From NCBI GenBank assembly GCA_964405265.1, contig CAYONC010000013.1, positions 1-40,524 on the forward strand: 40,524 nucleotides of DNA, given 5' to 3'. The notes under the pieces are model-generated. The model searched no databases. It was not told where the DNA came from and worked only from the letters and a program-made list of their open reading frames with translations. Shown in pieces: positions 1 through 7,394 of this stretch; position 1 is the stretch's first letter; every line of letters begins with the position of its first letter. The translations under genes were made by a program, and so were the position numbers. Source of the DNA: Eshraghiella sp964405265 (GTDB lineage Bacteria > Bacillota > Clostridia > Lachnospirales > Lachnospiraceae).

Positions 1-69
1 TCAGGGTTGTTTCACTGTTCAGTTATCAAGTTACCCTGTCGCTCTCCGGCTCTTGACTCACGCGACAGC
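1..69 (-). promoter_or_regulatory. rRNA operon 5' leader (partial)
   Basis: Read on the minus strand, this stretch follows a strong promoter. It contains a 7-bp inverted repeat (36-42 with 62-68) and then the box CTTGATAACTGAACA (15-29 region). That box closely resembles the CTTGAAAACTGAACA-type element found in rRNA leaders and 16S-23S spacers of Firmicutes. No mature rRNA sequence is visible, so the 16S gene would start beyond the left edge. The identity is inferred from the promoter plus the leader box. Confidence 0.7.
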
Positions 70-75
70 TTATAC

Positions 76-104
76 AGAATATCATGTGCAAAAAGGATTG
101 TCAA
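76..104 (-). promoter_or_regulatory. Proximal rrn promoter (P2-like)
   Basis: The -35 is TTGACA (99-104), followed by a 17-nt spacer and the -10 TATTCT (76-81), minus strand. Runs of A and T lie directly upstream (105-130), as in an UP element. The start site would be near 69, at the beginning of the rRNA-type leader. Confidence 0.75.
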
Positions 105-169
105 GAACTTTTTTAAACTTTTTTAAATCTTTTTTCGTTCTTTTTTTCTCTTTTGCGCCGACAAAGGAT

Positions 170-198
170 ATATTAACACTTTAAGTATTATATGTCAA
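170..198 (-). promoter_or_regulatory. Distal rrn promoter (P1-like)
   Basis: The -35 is TTGACA (193-198), followed by a 17-nt spacer and the -10 TAATAT (170-175), minus strand. It lies about 94 bp upstream of the second promoter, a spacing typical of tandem rRNA promoters. Its -35 is only 11 bp past the stop codon of the lipoprotein gene that ends at 210. Confidence 0.7.
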
Positions 199-209
199 CA
201 GTATTTTGA

Positions 210-935
210 CTATTTTTTAACAATATTTTCCATACCGTTATATTCAAGCTTTATACCGGTAATATGTTCTGCCAGCTCGTCTTCTATCATATATACAAGT
301 ATAGCTTCACGGCTGCTTCCTGCCGTAACGGTAACATTTTTCAGATTGGTTATATCATCTTTCATAAGATTGGCATAATTATATACCGGTGCTTTGTCAT
401 TAAAATATGCTTTTACAGCCGGCTTCAGTTCACTGTTATCCACCGTTATGTCACTTCCCGTTTTATTGACAAGCAGGAATTTCATTACCGCAAACGTATA
501 TCCTTCCTGTGCCGTAAATGTAAATACTGCATTTTCATCATCCGGATACTCTTTTGTTATAATATACGATCTGTATTCCAATTCAAGTCCGTTCAGTCCC
601 ATTGCCTCTGACACATCCCATTTTCCTTTTTCTGTTTCCTGTTCTCCGGCAGACTCAGACGGTGTGGTCTCATCCGTTATGTCAGGTGTGGTTTCTTCCG
701 GAGTAGTCTCCTCATCGGAAGGCTCAGTTTCAGGCAGTATTATTTCCGATTTAAAATCACCGGATAAATCAGTATACTTCCCTTTATATGCATAAGAATA
801 CTTAACAAGGACACCGGCAGCATATTCTGCAATAATGTCATTCTGCTCTGTTTTAAGTTCTCTTACCTTAGTGCATCCGCATACCGATATGCACATGCCT
901 ATCATTATAATTAGAATTTTTATGCTGTTTTTCAT
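210..935 (-). CDS. Lipoprotein with acidic linker, DUF4352-like C-terminal domain
   Basis: This 241-residue protein has a lipoprotein signal: basic start, hydrophobic core, and a Cys at 21 within SVCGC. An extended linker rich in Thr, Glu and Pro (about 70-105, ETTP repeats) separates a short N-terminal part from a C-terminal domain of about 130 residues. That domain has beta-rich character resembling DUF4352/telokin-like lipoprotein domains; the assignment is by pattern only. It should be anchored on the outer face of the membrane. The start follows GGAGG with 8-nt spacing. It lies 48 nt downstream of the sensor kinase gene and is probably cotranscribed, so it may be an accessory sensor or target of that kinase. 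No terminator is visible between its stop and the rRNA promoter. Function unknown. Confidence 0.75.
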   Translation of the reverse strand: MKNSIKILIIMIGMCISVCGCTKVRELKTEQNDIIAEYAAGVLVKYSYAYKGKYTDLSGDFKSEIILPETEPSDEETTPEETTPDITDETTPSESAGEQETEKGKWDVSEAMGLNGLELEYRSYIITKEYPDDENAVFTFTAQEGYTFAVMKFLLVNKTGSDITVDNSELKPAVKAYFNDKAPVYNYANLMKDDITNLKNVTVTAGSSREAILVYMIEDELAEHITGIKLEYNGMENIVKK

Positions 936-983
936 CCGACAATCCTCCGCAATGGAATATACACTATTATTTTACAACAGGCA

Positions 984-2444
984 TTATTCACATTCAAGTT
1001 CAAAATAAAAGCTTACCCCGTTTTCCTTATTGACTGCTCCGTATTCTGTTCCGTAGCTGTCCATAATTGCTTTTACTATTGACAGTCCTATTCCGTTTCC
1101 GCCATACTCTCTTGTCCTCGCCTTATCTACTTTATAAAGCTTTTCCCATATATGTTCCATATCTTCTTCCGGTATTTTTTCACCCGAATTATAAATTTCC
1201 GTTTTTACCCTGTTTCCATTTTTGTGACAGCTGATGTTAATTATTCCGTCAGAATGATTTATTGCATTTGTAAAAAAATTGGTAAATACCTCCTCTATCT
1301 GCATTTCATCATACCATACATATATATTTTCTGCGATATCAGTATTAACCGTAATATTGTTCTGTGACAGCCTGATGCCGTTAAGACGGACTATTGTTTT
1401 TATCAGCTCCGTAAGGCTGAATCTTTCAATGTCAATTTCCTTATTTCCGGATTCAATCCTATCCAGCGACAAAAGATTTTTAACCATATGATTCATTTTC
1501 TCTGCTTCGTCAGCTATCACGCTGCAGTAAAATTCAATGCTTTCACTGTCTGTGGCCACTCCCTCCTTAAGTCCTTCAGCATATCCCTGAATAAGTGCAA
1601 TAGGTGTTTTCAGTTCATGTGAAACATTTGCAAGAAATTCTTTCTGCCTGTCTGCCATCCTTGTTTTTGCTTCGTTATCACGTCTCAGCTCATAGTTTGC
1701 ATTTTTAAGCATCGCTATATTCTTTTTCAGGCTTTCTGACATTTTATTCATGCTGTTTCCTAAAACACCTATTTCATCATTGTATTTTCCGGTATATTTT
1801 ACATCAAAATTCATATCAGACATTTCTCTGGCAATCCGGGATAATTCATTAACCGGTTTGGTAAATTTATAAGAAACATAATAAATAACGGCAATGCTTA
1901 CTATCAGCACCCCTATTCCGACATACATAATAAAACGGTTAAAAAGGGTTACATTTTCGTGTATGCTTTCTATTACAATCTGCATTACAATCTGTGTTCC
2001 GTCCTGAAGCGTTCCGTAGATAACCATGTAGGACAGTCTGCTGTCACCGTCATAGCCTTTTTTTATCGTATAATTATTATTATCTGAAATAACCTCTATG
2101 CTTTTGTCATTACTGAACATAAATTTCTGAAGCCATCTGTATGTATATTCCGCATTATTCTGTGTACTGTATGCAGTTTTCCAGTTGCTGTCCACAACGA
2201 ATACGTTAATATTGTGAAGGCGGCTTATATTGAGCATTTCATCCCTTATATCTTCGTCAGAAAGTCCTTTTTCCACAATTATTTTTTTCATTTTTTCATA
2301 GGAATCAATCAGTGTATCTTTTCTTTTTCCTATATAATATTTTTCAAAAAAAGTAAGATTAAACAGACACAGTATAAAAATCACGCCTGTTATTACAGCT
2401 GCAATAATAATTGTAAGTTTATATTTTATGGATAATTTTTTCAT
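984..2444 (-). CDS. Sensor histidine kinase (HAMP, HisKA, HATPase_c)
   Basis: This 486-residue membrane histidine kinase would autophosphorylate and pass phosphate to a response regulator. Residues 11-31 form TM1, 32-170 an extracytoplasmic sensor region, 171-192 TM2 and 193-245 a HAMP linker. HisKA has the phospho-acceptor His276 in NVSHELKTP. HATPase_c shows the N box around Asn389/Asn393 and the G2 box GGNGIGLS (448-455). The ATG follows GGAGG at 6-nt spacing. No response regulator is adjacent. The nearest is the OmpR-type gene at 10798-11472 on the same strand, about 8 kb upstream in transcription order. An intrinsic terminator sits immediately upstream of its RBS, so expression depends on read-through from livF or on a promoter inside livF. 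The signal is unknown. Confidence 0.9.
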   Translation of the reverse strand: MKKLSIKYKLTIIIAAVITGVIFILCLFNLTFFEKYYIGKRKDTLIDSYEKMKKIIVEKGLSDEDIRDEMLNISRLHNINVFVVDSNWKTAYSTQNNAEYTYRWLQKFMFSNDKSIEVISDNNNYTIKKGYDGDSRLSYMVIYGTLQDGTQIVMQIVIESIHENVTLFNRFIMYVGIGVLIVSIAVIYYVSYKFTKPVNELSRIAREMSDMNFDVKYTGKYNDEIGVLGNSMNKMSESLKKNIAMLKNANYELRRDNEAKTRMADRQKEFLANVSHELKTPIALIQGYAEGLKEGVATDSESIEFYCSVIADEAEKMNHMVKNLLSLDRIESGNKEIDIERFSLTELIKTIVRLNGIRLSQNNITVNTDIAENIYVWYDEMQIEEVFTNFFTNAINHSDGIINISCHKNGNRVKTEIYNSGEKIPEEDMEHIWEKLYKVDKARTREYGGNGIGLSIVKAIMDSYGTEYGAVNKENGVSFYFELECE

Positions 2445-2457
2445 ATGAAGCCTCCAT

Positions 2458-2485
2458 TTAAAAAAGGCACCGGGAAAGTGCCTTT
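2458..2485 (-). terminator. Intrinsic terminator between livF and the kinase gene
   Basis: An 8-bp stem (2463-2470 with 2478-2485) with loop CGGGAAA (sense of the plus strand) is followed on the minus strand by a T run. It ends the liv operon, and its T run lies 3-7 nt upstream of the kinase RBS. Confidence 0.8.
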
Positions 2486-2491
2486 CTAAAA

Positions 2492-3202
2492 TTATTCACC
2501 CAAATATGCTTTTTTAACTGCATCATCATTCATGAGTGCCGTAGCATCTCCGCCCTGAACCACATTGCCCGTTTCAAGAACATATGCCCTATTGGCTATT
2601 GACAGTGCTTTTTTTGCATTCTGCTCAACAAGCAGTATTGTAGTTCCGGACTGATTAATCGACTTAATTATATCAAATATTTCTTCTACAAAAATCGGCG
2701 AGAGACCCATTGAAGGTTCATCAAGAAGAAGTATTTCCGGCTTTGACATTAATGCACGCCCCATGGCGAGCATCTGCTGTTCTCCGCCTGACAGAGTCCC
2801 TGCAAGCTGGGTTTTTCGTTCTTCAAGCCTTGGAAATCTCTTATATATCCCTTCCAAATCTTTCTCTATTCCGGCTTTATCTTTTCTTATGTATGCTCCA
2901 AGGATAAGGTTTTCATATACCGACAACTGCGAAAATACTCTTCTTCCCTCCGGAACCTGGGATATTCCGAGTCTTACGATGTTATGTGCCTGAACCCTGG
3001 TAATATCCTTTCCGTCGTACATTATTTTTCCTGCAGAGGCAGAAAGTATCCCTGAAATTGTATGAAGAGTTGTGGTCTTGCCTGCTCCGTTAGAGCCTAT
3101 CAGTGCAATTATTTCACCTTTTTCAACCTTGAATGAAATACCCTTTAATGCTTTTATCATTCCATAATTTACTTCAAGATTCTCTACTTCAAGTAGTGAC
3201 AT
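2492..3202 (-). CDS. livF: Branched-chain amino acid ABC transporter ATPase LivF
   Basis: This 236-residue ATPase is one of the two that power uptake of Leu/Ile/Val or related amino acids through the LivH-LivM channel. Walker A GSNGAGKTT is at 36-44, the signature LSGGEQQ at 137-143 and Walker B with DEPS at about 157-164. The LVEQN at the H-loop position is characteristic of LivF, whereas LivG has IEHD. Length is normal. The start has GGAGG in the 11-nt gap after livG. It is the last liv gene and is followed by a strong terminator. Substrate is inferred from operon composition; amides or short-chain amino acids are possible. Confidence 0.93.
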   Translation of the reverse strand: MSLLEVENLEVNYGMIKALKGISFKVEKGEIIALIGSNGAGKTTTLHTISGILSASAGKIMYDGKDITRVQAHNIVRLGISQVPEGRRVFSQLSVYENLILGAYIRKDKAGIEKDLEGIYKRFPRLEERKTQLAGTLSGGEQQMLAMGRALMSKPEILLLDEPSMGLSPIFVEEIFDIIKSINQSGTTILLVEQNAKKALSIANRAYVLETGNVVQGGDATALMNDDAVKKAYLGE

Positions 3203-3213
3203 TATAATTCCTC

Positions 3214-3975
3214 CTATTCTCCCAGATATGCTTTTATAACTTCCGGATTATTAAGCACTTCCTTGGTTTTTCCCTGAACAAGCACCCTGCCAAAGTTAAG
3301 CACCGTAAGTTCTTCACATATGCTTGATACAAGTTTCATATCATGTTCAATCAGAAGAATGGTTATATCAAATTTGTTTCTTATGAAGGAGATGGTATCA
3401 ACCAGTTCCATTGTCTCATTAGGGTTCATTCCCGCTGCAGGTTCATCAAGCAGAAGGAGCTTCGGGTTGGTTGCCAACGCCCTTGCTATTTCAAGCTTAC
3501 GCTGCTTTCCGTACGGAAGATTTGCTGCCGTAGTATCGGCCTCCGGGGCAAGTTCAAACACTTCAAGAAGTTCCATCGCCCTTTCATTCATTTCCCTCTC
3601 TTTTTTAAAATATACCGGAAGCTTCAATACTCCCGCAATGGCAGGATATCTGTATATATTATGAAGTCCTATTTTAACATTATCCAGTACGGACAGTTTT
3701 GAAAACAGTCTGATATTCTGGAAAGTTCTTGCAATTCCTTCTTTATTAATCTGTACTACGGACTTTCCGGTAATATTTCTTCCATCAAGCAGTACTGAAC
3801 CCATATCAGGTTTATAGACACCCGTAAGCAGATTAAAGACCGTAGTTTTACCGGCTCCATTAGGACCGATAAGCCCGTACAGCTGTCCTTTTTTTATTGA
3901 TAAACTGAAATCATCAACCGCATGAAGTCCGCCAAATGATATTCCAATGTTGCTTACCTTTAACATTTCTTCCAT
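3214..3975 (-). CDS. livG: Branched-chain amino acid ABC transporter ATPase LivG
   Basis: This 253-residue ATPase partners LivF. Walker A GPNGAGKTT is at 37-45, the LivG-type signature LPYGKQ at 152-157, Walker B LLLLDEP at 172-178 and the H-loop IEHD at about 209-211. AGGAGG lies inside the last codons of livM, about 10 nt before this ATG, so translation of the two genes is probably coupled. All the normal motifs are intact. Confidence 0.94.
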   Translation of the reverse strand: MEEMLKVSNIGISFGGLHAVDDFSLSIKKGQLYGLIGPNGAGKTTVFNLLTGVYKPDMGSVLLDGRNITGKSVVQINKEGIARTFQNIRLFSKLSVLDNVKIGLHNIYRYPAIAGVLKLPVYFKKEREMNERAMELLEVFELAPEADTTAANLPYGKQRKLEIARALATNPKLLLLDEPAAGMNPNETMELVDTISFIRNKFDITILLIEHDMKLVSSICEELTVLNFGRVLVQGKTKEVLNNPEVIKAYLGE

Positions 3976-3977
3976 AT

Positions 3978-5060
3978 CTATTGAACCTCCTGCTTTTTAC
4001 TTTTCATGCCGAAAAGTGACTTTACCCTGGCTGTTACCATTTTACGGAATTCGATGCATTTAGGATTCCATGTAAATATCATCAGTCCGATTAATACAAC
4101 CGCATAAATAATCATTCTGTAATCCTGAAGGAAACGCATTTCTTCAGGCAGAATCGTAAGAATTATGGCTGCAATTACTGAACCCGGTATATTTCCCATT
4201 CCTCCAAGTACAACCATTACAAGAACATTTATTGACGTATTAAAATCAAATTTTGATGACTGGAGCATTCCGAGGTTATGAGAATAAAGTACCCCTGCCA
4301 CACCTGCAAGTGCCGATGAAACGGTAAATGCAAGCAGTCTGTATTTTGAAATATTGATACCGACAGTTTCAGCCGCAATTTTATTATCTCTTACTGCTTT
4401 AATTGCCCTTCCCGATCTTGAGTCTGACAGGTTCATTACAATAAGTACGGTTATGATAAGCAGTATTATTCCTATCAGAAACGTACTGCTCCGCTGAATC
4501 TTTAATATACCCTGTGCACCCTTAACAATTATGTCTTTGGATGCTATTCCCTGCATTGTCAGGTCCGTTGTGTCCTTCAGTGAAAAATGAAAGCCGTTAT
4601 TATCAAATGCTATGACAATAGTTCCAAGAACACCTTTTATAATTTCTCCAAATGCCAGTGTTACGATTGCAAGGTAATCTCCCTGAAGTCTCAAAACTGC
4701 CGAACCTATAAGTACTCCGAATACTGCCGCGAAAAATGCTCCGACTAATAATCCGAGTACAAACCTTAACAATTCATTGTCAATATATTTTGCCATTATC
4801 TGGGTAAAAATTGAACCCGTAAATGCACCTATATACATAAATCCGGCATGTCCAAGACTCAGTTCTCCAAGCACACCTACAACAAGATTAAGCGATACTG
4901 CCATTATCGACCATACACATATGGTTACAAGCATCCCATTCATCTTATATGACAGATTTCCCGAAACAGAGAGTCCGTTCATGATAAAATACATAACAAT
5001 TATTCCGAATACTGTGATAACTGTGGTAAGTGTTGATTTTTTTATTTTAATTTTTTTCAT
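3978..5060 (-). CDS. livM: Branched-chain amino acid ABC transporter permease LivM
   Basis: This 360-residue permease has multiple hydrophobic segments throughout and the LivM hallmark GYLAIVTLAFGE-like motif (here GDYLAIVTLAFGE). A short basic C-terminal tail follows. Together with LivH it forms the membrane channel. It starts 15 nt after livH with a GAGG site, and its end overlaps the RBS of livG. The first TM segment lies near 10-27. Length falls within the usual family range of about 300-420 residues. Confidence 0.93.
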   Translation of the reverse strand: MKKIKIKKSTLTTVITVFGIIVMYFIMNGLSVSGNLSYKMNGMLVTICVWSIMAVSLNLVVGVLGELSLGHAGFMYIGAFTGSIFTQIMAKYIDNELLRFVLGLLVGAFFAAVFGVLIGSAVLRLQGDYLAIVTLAFGEIIKGVLGTIVIAFDNNGFHFSLKDTTDLTMQGIASKDIIVKGAQGILKIQRSSTFLIGIILLIITVLIVMNLSDSRSGRAIKAVRDNKIAAETVGINISKYRLLAFTVSSALAGVAGVLYSHNLGMLQSSKFDFNTSINVLVMVVLGGMGNIPGSVIAAIILTILPEEMRFLQDYRMIIYAVVLIGLMIFTWNPKCIEFRKMVTARVKSLFGMKSKKQEVQ

Positions 5061-5075
5061 TACGCAGCCTCCACA

Positions 5076-5960
5076 TCACACTTTTTCTTTTACTTTACGT
5101 CCAAGAAGTCCGGTAGGTTTAAAGATAAGGACAATTATAAGGACAAGAAATACTATGGCATTTGACAGCTGGGTGGATATATACGCACCGCTGAGTATTT
5201 CAATCACACCGAGTATTATTCCTCCAATCATGGCACCCGGTACGGATCCTATTCCACCGAATACCGCAGCAATAAAGGCCTTGATACCCGGCATTGAGCC
5301 TGATGTCGGTACAAGTCCCGGATATGCATTAAACATAAGAAGGCTTGCCACGGCAGCAAGTGCTGAGCCAATCGCAAAAGTTATCGTAATTGTTGTATTA
5401 ACATTAACGCCCATTAAACGTGCCGCATCCCTGTCTTCCGATACCGCAAGCATGGCACGTCCGGTCTTTGATTTCTTAATAAATAACGATAAAGCCACAA
5501 CTATAATAATACCCGTGACTATCATGACAACAGTCGATCCTTCAATGCTCACTTTACCGCCGAACAGATTTATTATACCAAGATCTATCGGTTTTCTGAA
5601 CATTTTCTGGTTGGATGAGAATATAAGCTGTGCCACATTCTGTAATAAAATGCTGACACCTATTGCCGTAATAAGCACGGCAAGGGAAGTTGCCTCCCTG
5701 AGCGGCTTATATGCAACTTTTTCAATAATTATGCCTAAAACCGTACACATTACCATTGCAATAAGCAATGATAAAAACGGATTCATTCCGCCATCATATA
5801 TTGCCGTAAAAAGGACGTATCCTCCAATCATTATTACATCACCGTGTGCAAAATTAAGCATTTTGGCAATGCCGTATACCATTGTATAACCTAATGCTAT
5901 TATCGCGTAAACGCTTCCAAGGCTTACGCCGTTAAATACATAAGTAAAAAAACTACTCAT
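5076..5960 (-). CDS. livH: Branched-chain amino acid ABC transporter permease LivH
   Basis: This 294-residue hydrophobic permease has the LivH motif GYTMVYGIAKMLNFAHGD near the N-terminus. I chose the ATG at 5960. The upstream in-frame GTG at 5972 overlaps the GAGGTG ribosome site and would give only four more residues. Its gap to livK (about 90 nt) contains a hairpin at 5999-6029, which probably lets the binding protein be made in excess over the channel. Partners are LivM, LivG and LivF. Confidence 0.93.
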   Translation of the reverse strand: MSSFFTYVFNGVSLGSVYAIIALGYTMVYGIAKMLNFAHGDVIMIGGYVLFTAIYDGGMNPFLSLLIAMVMCTVLGIIIEKVAYKPLREATSLAVLITAIGVSILLQNVAQLIFSSNQKMFRKPIDLGIINLFGGKVSIEGSTVVMIVTGIIIVVALSLFIKKSKTGRAMLAVSEDRDAARLMGVNVNTTITITFAIGSALAAVASLLMFNAYPGLVPTSGSMPGIKAFIAAVFGGIGSVPGAMIGGIILGVIEILSGAYISTQLSNAIVFLVLIIVLIFKPTGLLGRKVKEKV

Positions 5961-5998
5961 GATGTTTTTCACCTCATTATTTTACCTGTATATGATAA

Positions 5999-6029
5999 GG
6001 ACAGAGCGGCCTTCTGAGCCTCTCTGCCC
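5999..6029 (-). other. Hairpin in the livK-livH spacer
   Basis: A GC-rich near-perfect stem is formed by 5999-6010 with 6019-6029, with one bulge and one mismatch. No T run follows it on the minus strand. It fits an mRNA-stabilising or partial-attenuation element 3' of livK better than a full terminator. Confidence 0.6.
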
Positions 6030-6050
6030 ATTATCAACATAGTTCAGTAA

Positions 6051-7223
6051 TTATTTAGCTGATACATATGTACCGTCTTTTATAATAACAGCCATCGGAG
6101 CTTTGTTAACCTCACCCGTTGCGGCCCATGTCATTCCTGCTCCTGTAAGTCCGTCAACCTTAATTTCTGTCATTGCAGTCTTAAGTGCATTGCTGATTGC
6201 TTCGATTGATGCATCCGGAGTGATATCAGCTTTTTCTATTGCTGCCTTAATAATATATATTGCATCATATGCATCTGCAGCAAACTGATTAGGAACATCT
6301 CCTGTCTTCTCTTTATATTTTGTAACAAATTCCTGTGTCTTGGAATCTGATGCATCTGCTGAAAACGGTGTAAGAAGCATTACATCTTCTGCAAGTTCCA
6401 GTTTAAAATTCTTAACGGTAAGGAGTCCGTCCAGTCCGTCACATCCGAAGAATATCGGCTCATATCCGATACTGTCTGCTTCCGTAAGAATAAGTGAAGC
6501 TTCATTATAATAAATCGGAAGGAATACAAGTTCTGCACCGGCATCCTTACATGCCTGAACCTGAACAGAGAAGTCCGTCTTGGTATCCTTGGTAAATGAC
6601 TGTGTTGATACTATTTCAAAATTGGCATTTGCTGCAGCTTCAACAAACTTTGCATAAATACCTGCTGAATAGACATCCGAGCTGTCATAAATAAGTCCCA
6701 CCTTGGCAGCAAGCTTATTCTCGGATATATATTGCGCAGAAGCCGATCCCTGGTTAGGATCCGTAAAGCATACCTGAAATACATTATCGCCTTCTATTAC
6801 GGATTCAGAGGATGCAGACGGTGTAAGCTGGAACATATTGTCAGCACCCGTAAGTCCGACAACTGCCTCACACGCACCCGATGTAACGGTACCCATAAGA
6901 ATCTTCATTCCCTTATCCTTCAGTGCATTATACGCATTGGATGATAATTCAGGATCTGCCTGATCATCTTCAAAATTAAATTCAATCTGACAGCCGTTAA
7001 TTCCGCCGTTGGCATTAATCTCATCAACTGCTATCTGCGCTCCCACCTTAACTGCGTTGCCGTAAATGGCTGCCGTACCCGTTACAGGCCCTATAGAACC
7101 GATATTCCAGACATCTGAGCTATTGCCTGAATTATTCGTGTTCTGTTTTACACAACCTGTAAAAGCTGCTGAAACCATCGTGGCAGCTATAGCAAAGGCC
7201 GCAAATTTCTTCATCTTTTTCAT
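6051..7223 (-). CDS. livK: Branched-chain amino acid ABC transporter substrate-binding lipoprotein
   Basis: This 390-residue protein is a peripheral-binding lipoprotein with signal peptide and lipobox AFTGC (Cys24). The mature part is a Peripla_BP_6/Leu-Ile-Val-binding fold, starting with the typical IGSIGPVTGTAAIYGNAVKV stretch and AAQIAVDEINANGG-like region. It captures the amino acid outside the membrane and delivers it to LivHM. It is the first gene of the liv operon, with AGGAGG 8 nt before the ATG. A promoter is at 7274-7302 and an inverted repeat lies in the leader. A hairpin separates it from livH. Exact ligand specificity cannot be read from the sequence. Confidence 0.93.
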   Translation of the reverse strand: MKKMKKFAAFAIAATMVSAAFTGCVKQNTNNSGNSSDVWNIGSIGPVTGTAAIYGNAVKVGAQIAVDEINANGGINGCQIEFNFEDDQADPELSSNAYNALKDKGMKILMGTVTSGACEAVVGLTGADNMFQLTPSASSESVIEGDNVFQVCFTDPNQGSASAQYISENKLAAKVGLIYDSSDVYSAGIYAKFVEAAANANFEIVSTQSFTKDTKTDFSVQVQACKDAGAELVFLPIYYNEASLILTEADSIGYEPIFFGCDGLDGLLTVKNFKLELAEDVMLLTPFSADASDSKTQEFVTKYKEKTGDVPNQFAADAYDAIYIIKAAIEKADITPDASIEAISNALKTAMTEIKVDGLTGAGMTWAATGEVNKAPMAVIIKDGTYVSAK

Positions 7224-7243
7224 AATTGTTTCCTCCTAACGTG

Positions 7244-7260
7244 GACTAAATTAATTAGTC
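7244..7260. promoter_or_regulatory. Inverted repeat in livK leader, candidate operator
   Basis: GACTAA (7244-7249) and TTAGTC (7255-7260) are perfect inverted half sites with a 5-nt centre. They fall a few bases downstream of the predicted start of the livK promoter and upstream of the RBS, a position suited to a repressor. Confidence 0.4.
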
Positions 7261-7273
7261 TGTTCAAATTTGT

Positions 7274-7302
7274 ATGTTACTAATATTTACGCCGTTTGTC
7301 AA
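7274..7302 (-). promoter_or_regulatory. livK promoter
   Basis: The -35 is TTGACA (7297-7302), followed by a 17-nt spacer and -10 TAACAT (7274-7279), minus strand, about 50 nt upstream of the livK ATG. Confidence 0.6.
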
Positions 7303-7333
7303 CTGTTTTTTGCTTATTGTTGCCTTTATAAGC

Positions 7334-7377
7334 AAAATGTCTCCGGCATATTCCACTTTAAAATATGCCGGAGACAT
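7334..7377 (-). terminator. Terminator after the chemoreceptor operon
   Basis: A perfect 16-bp stem (7337-7352 with 7362-7377) with a 9-nt loop, followed on the minus strand by TTTTGC. It separates the chemoreceptor genes from the liv promoter. Confidence 0.8.
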
Positions 7378-7394
7378 AATAATCCAAATAATAA

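Noticed and set aside
210..795. Open frames on the plus strand opposite the first lipoprotein gene
   Set aside because: Ser/Val-rich shadows of the Thr/Glu/Pro linker; no ribosome sites.
4777..5889. 370-residue open frame on the plus strand
   Set aside because: It lies antisense across livM and livH, which have clear family motifs; composition is Ile/Pro/Thr rich as expected from the complement of membrane protein codons.
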